Below are positions 40,342 to 42,412 of a stretch of 42,412 bases of DNA, piece after piece. Made by a program: the position numbers and the translations under genes. The notes beneath the pieces were generated by a model, which worked only from the letters and a program-made list of their open reading frames with translations, did not search any database and was not told where the DNA came from. Positions within the stretch are counted from its first letter, which is position 1; the number at the start of each line of letters is the position of its first letter. Source of the stretch: an uncultured Lachnospiraceae bacterium. Lineage in GTDB: Bacteria; Bacillota; Clostridia; Lachnospirales; Lachnospiraceae. The DNA lies in the NCBI GenBank assembly GCA_947589175.1, contig CANPZR010000002.1:1-42412 (forward strand), given 5' to 3'.

Positions 40342-40560
40342 CTATGTCAGTTCATTTTTTGGCTTTATGCCGTATTTTTCCCTGATTTCATCCACACGCC
40401 TATCCATTTCTTTGTCGATATAGGCATAATACTCCCTGTTGGTATCCAGGCCACGATTTATGCCCTCTTTTTTTAGGCGGGCCATAACTTTGAGCGTTTC
40501 ATTGGTAGCCCACCGAAGAACGTCCATACATTCTTCGTCCGCTTTCTCCTCATTCGTCAC
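40342..40560 (-). CDS. Small charged helical protein of unknown function (72 aa)
   Basis: GTG start with AGGAGG 7 nt upstream. The protein is hydrophilic and helical (DEECMDVLRWATNETLKVMA, EYYAYIDKEMDRRVDEIREK) and ends EKYGIKPKNELT. The EKYGIK end and following DNA match the 86-aa gene at 37849. It follows the 69-aa gene by 18 bp. A decayed copy whose interior is deleted lies at 41807-41884. Confidence 0.65.
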   Translation of the reverse strand: MTNEEKADEECMDVLRWATNETLKVMARLKKEGINRGLDTNREYYAYIDKEMDRRVDEIREKYGIKPKNELT

Positions 40561-40578
40561 GCTTCCACCTCCTGTAAC

Positions 40579-40788
40579 CTATTTCCAGATATTCTGCTTC
40601 CAATATAACCATTGTGCTTCGGTCTCCAATGTGACTGCTCCGTCTCCTTTCAATCCTTTTTTGACGTACTCTTTGACCAGATACATATGTTTGTCATTCC
40701 CATGTGTTCCATATTTTCTCCCTTCTCCGTCCGGCTTCGCATGCCCGCTGCCATTTCGGTCAGTGTCGTTCGGCTTCTCTCTTGACAT
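40579..40788 (-). CDS. Small hydrophilic protein of unknown function (69 aa)
   Basis: Gly/Asp/Lys-rich start (REKPNDTDRNGSGHAKPDGE), then KHMYLVKEYVKKGLKGDGAV and an aromatic end WLYWKQNIWK. No ribosome site precedes the ATG, and the -10 of the shared promoter (TAGGAT) includes this ATG. So either another promoter is used, or the true start is further in. A frameshifted second copy at 41903-42115 supports it having been a real gene. No family is recognised. Confidence 0.5.
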   Translation of the reverse strand: MSREKPNDTDRNGSGHAKPDGEGRKYGTHGNDKHMYLVKEYVKKGLKGDGAVTLETEAQWLYWKQNIWK

Positions 40789-40815
40789 CCTATCATATTA
40801 AACCATGCTTGTCAG
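40787..40815 (-). promoter_or_regulatory. Shared cassette promoter overlapping the start of the 69-aa frame
   Basis: CTGACA (40810-40815), 17 bp, TAGGAT (40787-40792). The sequence around it closely matches that at 38128-38156. The -10 covers the 69-aa start codon, an odd arrangement. Confidence 0.55.
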
Positions 40816-40894
40816 CGCTTTATTAAACTATTCTTTTAATTTTTTGACAAGTTTGCAGACCAGCCAGTAGCCGCAAACGAAAGCTGATCAAATT

Positions 40895-41374
40895 TCACCA
40901 ATCTTCCCCTTCCTCCTCATACTCCTCGATTGCGTCATCTACGCCATACGCATAATCCCTGTCATTATTATATCTGTCGTAATCATAGTCTCCGTCCATA
41001 TAGACATCATCATATCCATCATCGTAAGATTCATATGACTTCTTTTTGGTTGTTGTACTTTTCTTAGTATTACCGCTATATGATGGGCGTTTGGTCGTAG
41101 TTGATTTGCTGCTGTAACTGCTGGTGCTTTTCGAATCACTCTTGGACGAGCTGCTTGAGGATTTGCTGCTATAGGAATAACTCCCATATGCGGATGCGCT
41201 CCCGCTTGACGGCTTGTGCAGATTACAATAACCACTGTATTTAGCCCGTTCGTTATTACAGCCGGGAGCAAGGCATTCGGGCACATTTGCATCGTCCATA
41301 ACAGCGCCGGCCCATGCGACGCCTACGAACACAAGAAAGACTACAGCACACAGTACCAAAGTAGAATTTTTCAT
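40895..41374 (-). CDS. Secreted low-complexity protein with a Cys-x4-Cys/Cys-x2-His knuckle
   Basis: 159 aa. A signal peptide (about 1-23) is followed by a small motif CLAPGCNNERAKYSGYCNLH (about 34-53) that could bind zinc. Next comes a Ser/Lys/Thr/Tyr-rich stretch (about 56-115) and an acidic Asp/Tyr/Glu-rich tail. AAAGGAG lies 9 nt before the ATG. It is probably exported or surface attached, function unknown. A 3' fragment of a second copy is at 37233-37298. The 80-aa gene lies 81 bp upstream. Confidence 0.75.
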   Translation of the reverse strand: MKNSTLVLCAVVFLVFVGVAWAGAVMDDANVPECLAPGCNNERAKYSGYCNLHKPSSGSASAYGSYSYSSKSSSSSSKSDSKSTSSYSSKSTTTKRPSYSGNTKKSTTTKKKSYESYDDGYDDVYMDGDYDYDRYNNDRDYAYGVDDAIEEYEEEGEDW

Positions 41375-41455
41375 ATAGATCAGCTCCTTTAAAAATATAA
41401 GTATTTTTATAATTTCTTTGGGATTCCGAAAAAAGTATTCGTAACATCCATCAGT

Positions 41456-41698
41456 TCACAACTGTTTCTCCTTTTTCGCATATTTAAACTCGACCGCTTC
41501 TCCAGGCGCGTCATACTTGCCTTTTAAGTGCTGTTCATAGAAATATTGCCGCCCATGCTTTCTAATATCCTCTATTGCCTTTTCGCAATCATGGTGATAG
41601 CCAGGCGGTGTAACTCTGTTATTTGATTTCCACTCTGTAATCTTTGACGGCAAATAAAAAATACAGATTATTATGATTGTGCCAATTATAGTACCCAT
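41456..41698 (-). CDS. Small single-pass membrane protein of unknown function
   Basis: 80 aa from ATG 41698, which has GGAAGGG 6 nt upstream. An N-terminal membrane segment (about 1-17, MGTIIGTIIIICIFYLP) precedes a hydrophilic cytoplasmic or outer part containing HHDCEKAIEDIRKHGRQYF. It directly follows repeat copy C. No family is recognised. Confidence 0.6.
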   Translation of the reverse strand: MGTIIGTIIIICIFYLPSKITEWKSNNRVTPPGYHHDCEKAIEDIRKHGRQYFYEQHLKGKYDAPGEAVEFKYAKKEKQL

Positions 41699-41724
41699 AA
41701 AAATCCCTTCCTTTCTCAAACAGG

Positions 41725-41845
41725 TTTTTCTTGGTTATCTTGCACCCCTATTCTACATCTTTACCAGTACCATAAAACGGTCTTGTTCTTCGAACTTATG
41801 TTTCCCTTATGGTTGAAAATATAAGTGCACCCATACTGAGCGCAC
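41725..41845 (-). repeat. Structured repeat, copy C
   Basis: Nearly identical to copy A over 41725-41837. Hairpin GTGCGCTC/GGGTGCAC (41825-41845, two wobble pairs), second stem 41795-41805 with 41815-41825, and loop pairing CCATAA (41807-41812) with TTATGG (41770-41775). Beyond 41845 the homology to A and B stops, because the cassette gene before it has been cut short. Confidence 0.85.
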
Positions 41846-41884
41846 GCTTTCCCATTCCTTTTGAGCCAGATCTTCATTCGTCAC
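41807..41884 (-). pseudogene. Truncated copy of the 72-aa gene fused into repeat C
   Basis: Keeps the ribosome site and first codons of the 72-aa gene (GTG start, MTNED), then after about 13 codons runs into the repeat (ending VHLYFQP). The middle and end of the gene are deleted. Confidence 0.7.
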
Positions 41885-41902
41885 GCTTCCACCTCCTATA
41901 AC

Positions 41903-42115
41903 CTATTTCCAGATATTCCGCTTCCGATATAACCTCATCGTGCCTCGGCCTCCAATGTAACTGCTCCGTCTCCTTTCAATCCTTTTTCAGCGTACTCTTT
42001 GACCAGATACATATGTTTGTCACTCCCATGTGTTCCACCTTTTTCTCCCTTCTCCGTCCGGCTTCGCTTGTCCGCTGCCATTTCGGTCAGTGTCGTTTGG
42101 CTTCCATCTTGACAA
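41903..42115 (-). pseudogene. Decayed copy of the 69-aa gene
   Basis: Matches 40579-40788 along its whole length, but the start ATG is now TTG, an extra base in the GRKYG region shifts the frame, and a second change near the end removes the aromatic tail. The promoter part keeps TAGAAT (-10), but the -35 side is missing. Confidence 0.8.
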
Positions 42116-42285
42116 TTCTATCACATTAAACTATTCTTTTTAGCCACAACAATAACCTGCATCCATTGCTGTATTCCATGCTGTCTCTTTATTATCGTAT
42201 GCATCTTTAATAAAAACAAAATTTTTTCTCCATATTACTTACTTTCAAACTTGCTTTTTCTGTTTACATCGGTTATAATAATTAA
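42116..42285 (-). other. Gene-free right-hand stretch with a coding remnant
   Basis: About 300 bp at the right end have no intact gene. On the minus strand, 42140-42232 reads without stop as a tail (KNFVFIKDAYDNKETAWNTA and on, ending AGYCCG) but lacks a start codon, so it looks like the 3' end of a broken gene. It lies just upstream of the decayed 69-aa copy. Confidence 0.4.
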
Positions 42286-42337
42286 GGAGACTCCCCTTCG
42301 CCCATATTGGTGGAGGGGTAAAGTCTCCATTATTTTT
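42286..42337. terminator. Long bidirectional terminator hairpin
   Basis: Outer arms GGAGACT (42286-42292) and AGTCTCC (42322-42328) enclose a further 10-bp arm pair, CCCCTTCGCC with GGTGGAGGGG (two wobbles), and a CATATT loop. On the plus strand it is followed by ATTATTTTT; on the minus strand by TTAATTATTATAA. It probably ends a minus-strand gene lying beyond the right edge. Confidence 0.7.
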
Positions 42338-42412
42338 GGCTCATCATCAGAATGTGTGGAATAAAAATTGGCTTAAAGCCTCATAAACATTGAAAAAGCA
42401 TACGATCTCTGT

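Noticed and set aside
1-42412. CRISPR array, insertion sequence, integrase or phage genes
   Set aside because: No regularly spaced short repeats and no transposase, integrase or phage structural protein was recognised. The repeats at 37.7-41.8 kb are three copies only, with genes between them.

Overview
The window looks like chromosomal DNA of a Gram-positive clostridium, most likely a member of the Lachnospiraceae. This rests on strong GGAGG ribosome binding sites, SigA-type promoters, a TPP riboswitch on a short clostridial-type thiC, a SpoIID-like protein and the FtsEX/CtpA gene order; it is an inference, not a species call. Almost every gene lies on the minus strand. By eye, GC content is moderate from 1 to about 36.5 kb and clearly lower from about 37 kb to the right edge.

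Region by region, 1-3.9 kb holds the 5' part of purL, a membrane-anchored PrsA-type foldase, tRNA-Leu(CAG) with its own promoter and terminator, a small membrane protein on the plus strand, and a secreted Big2-domain protein. From 4.0 to 8.2 kb lies a MarR-regulated heterodimeric ABC exporter with a nested dyad operator over its promoter. From 8.2 to 9.5 kb is a SpoIID-like/peptidoglycan-binding protein. From 9.5 to 13.2 kb the rmlABDC genes make dTDP-L-rhamnose, behind a promoter with MerR-type geometry. From 13.4 to 21.2 kb is a cell-envelope gene string: polysaccharide deacetylase, VanZ, PucR/CdaR-type regulator, ftsE, ftsX, M23 peptidase, S41 protease and a MerR-methyltransferase fusion. 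From 21.3 to 22.8 kb is thiC with its riboswitch. 

From 23.5 to 36.0 kb is a six-gene run that reads as one operon: jetA-jetB-jetC-jetD (type II Wadjet, anti-plasmid defence) followed by sbcD-sbcC. Its promoter (TTTACA-17-TATACT) is overlapped by a near-consensus LexA/SOS box, CGAACATATGTTCA. This suggests that Wadjet and the SbcCD nuclease are induced together by DNA damage.

From 36.0 to 42.4 kb is an accessory region: an esterase, a HicB antitoxin without a HicA, and an AT-rich two-gene module (ABC/AAA ATPase plus a small PD-(D/E)xK-type protein, possibly an undescribed defence pair). Around these are several small unknown genes, three copies of a structured repeat, and partial or decayed duplications of the small genes. 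The repeat forms a terminator hairpin followed by a stem whose loop can pair downstream, with compensatory base changes between copies. This cassette-like region and the SOS-controlled Wadjet-SbcCD operon are the most interesting parts of the window.
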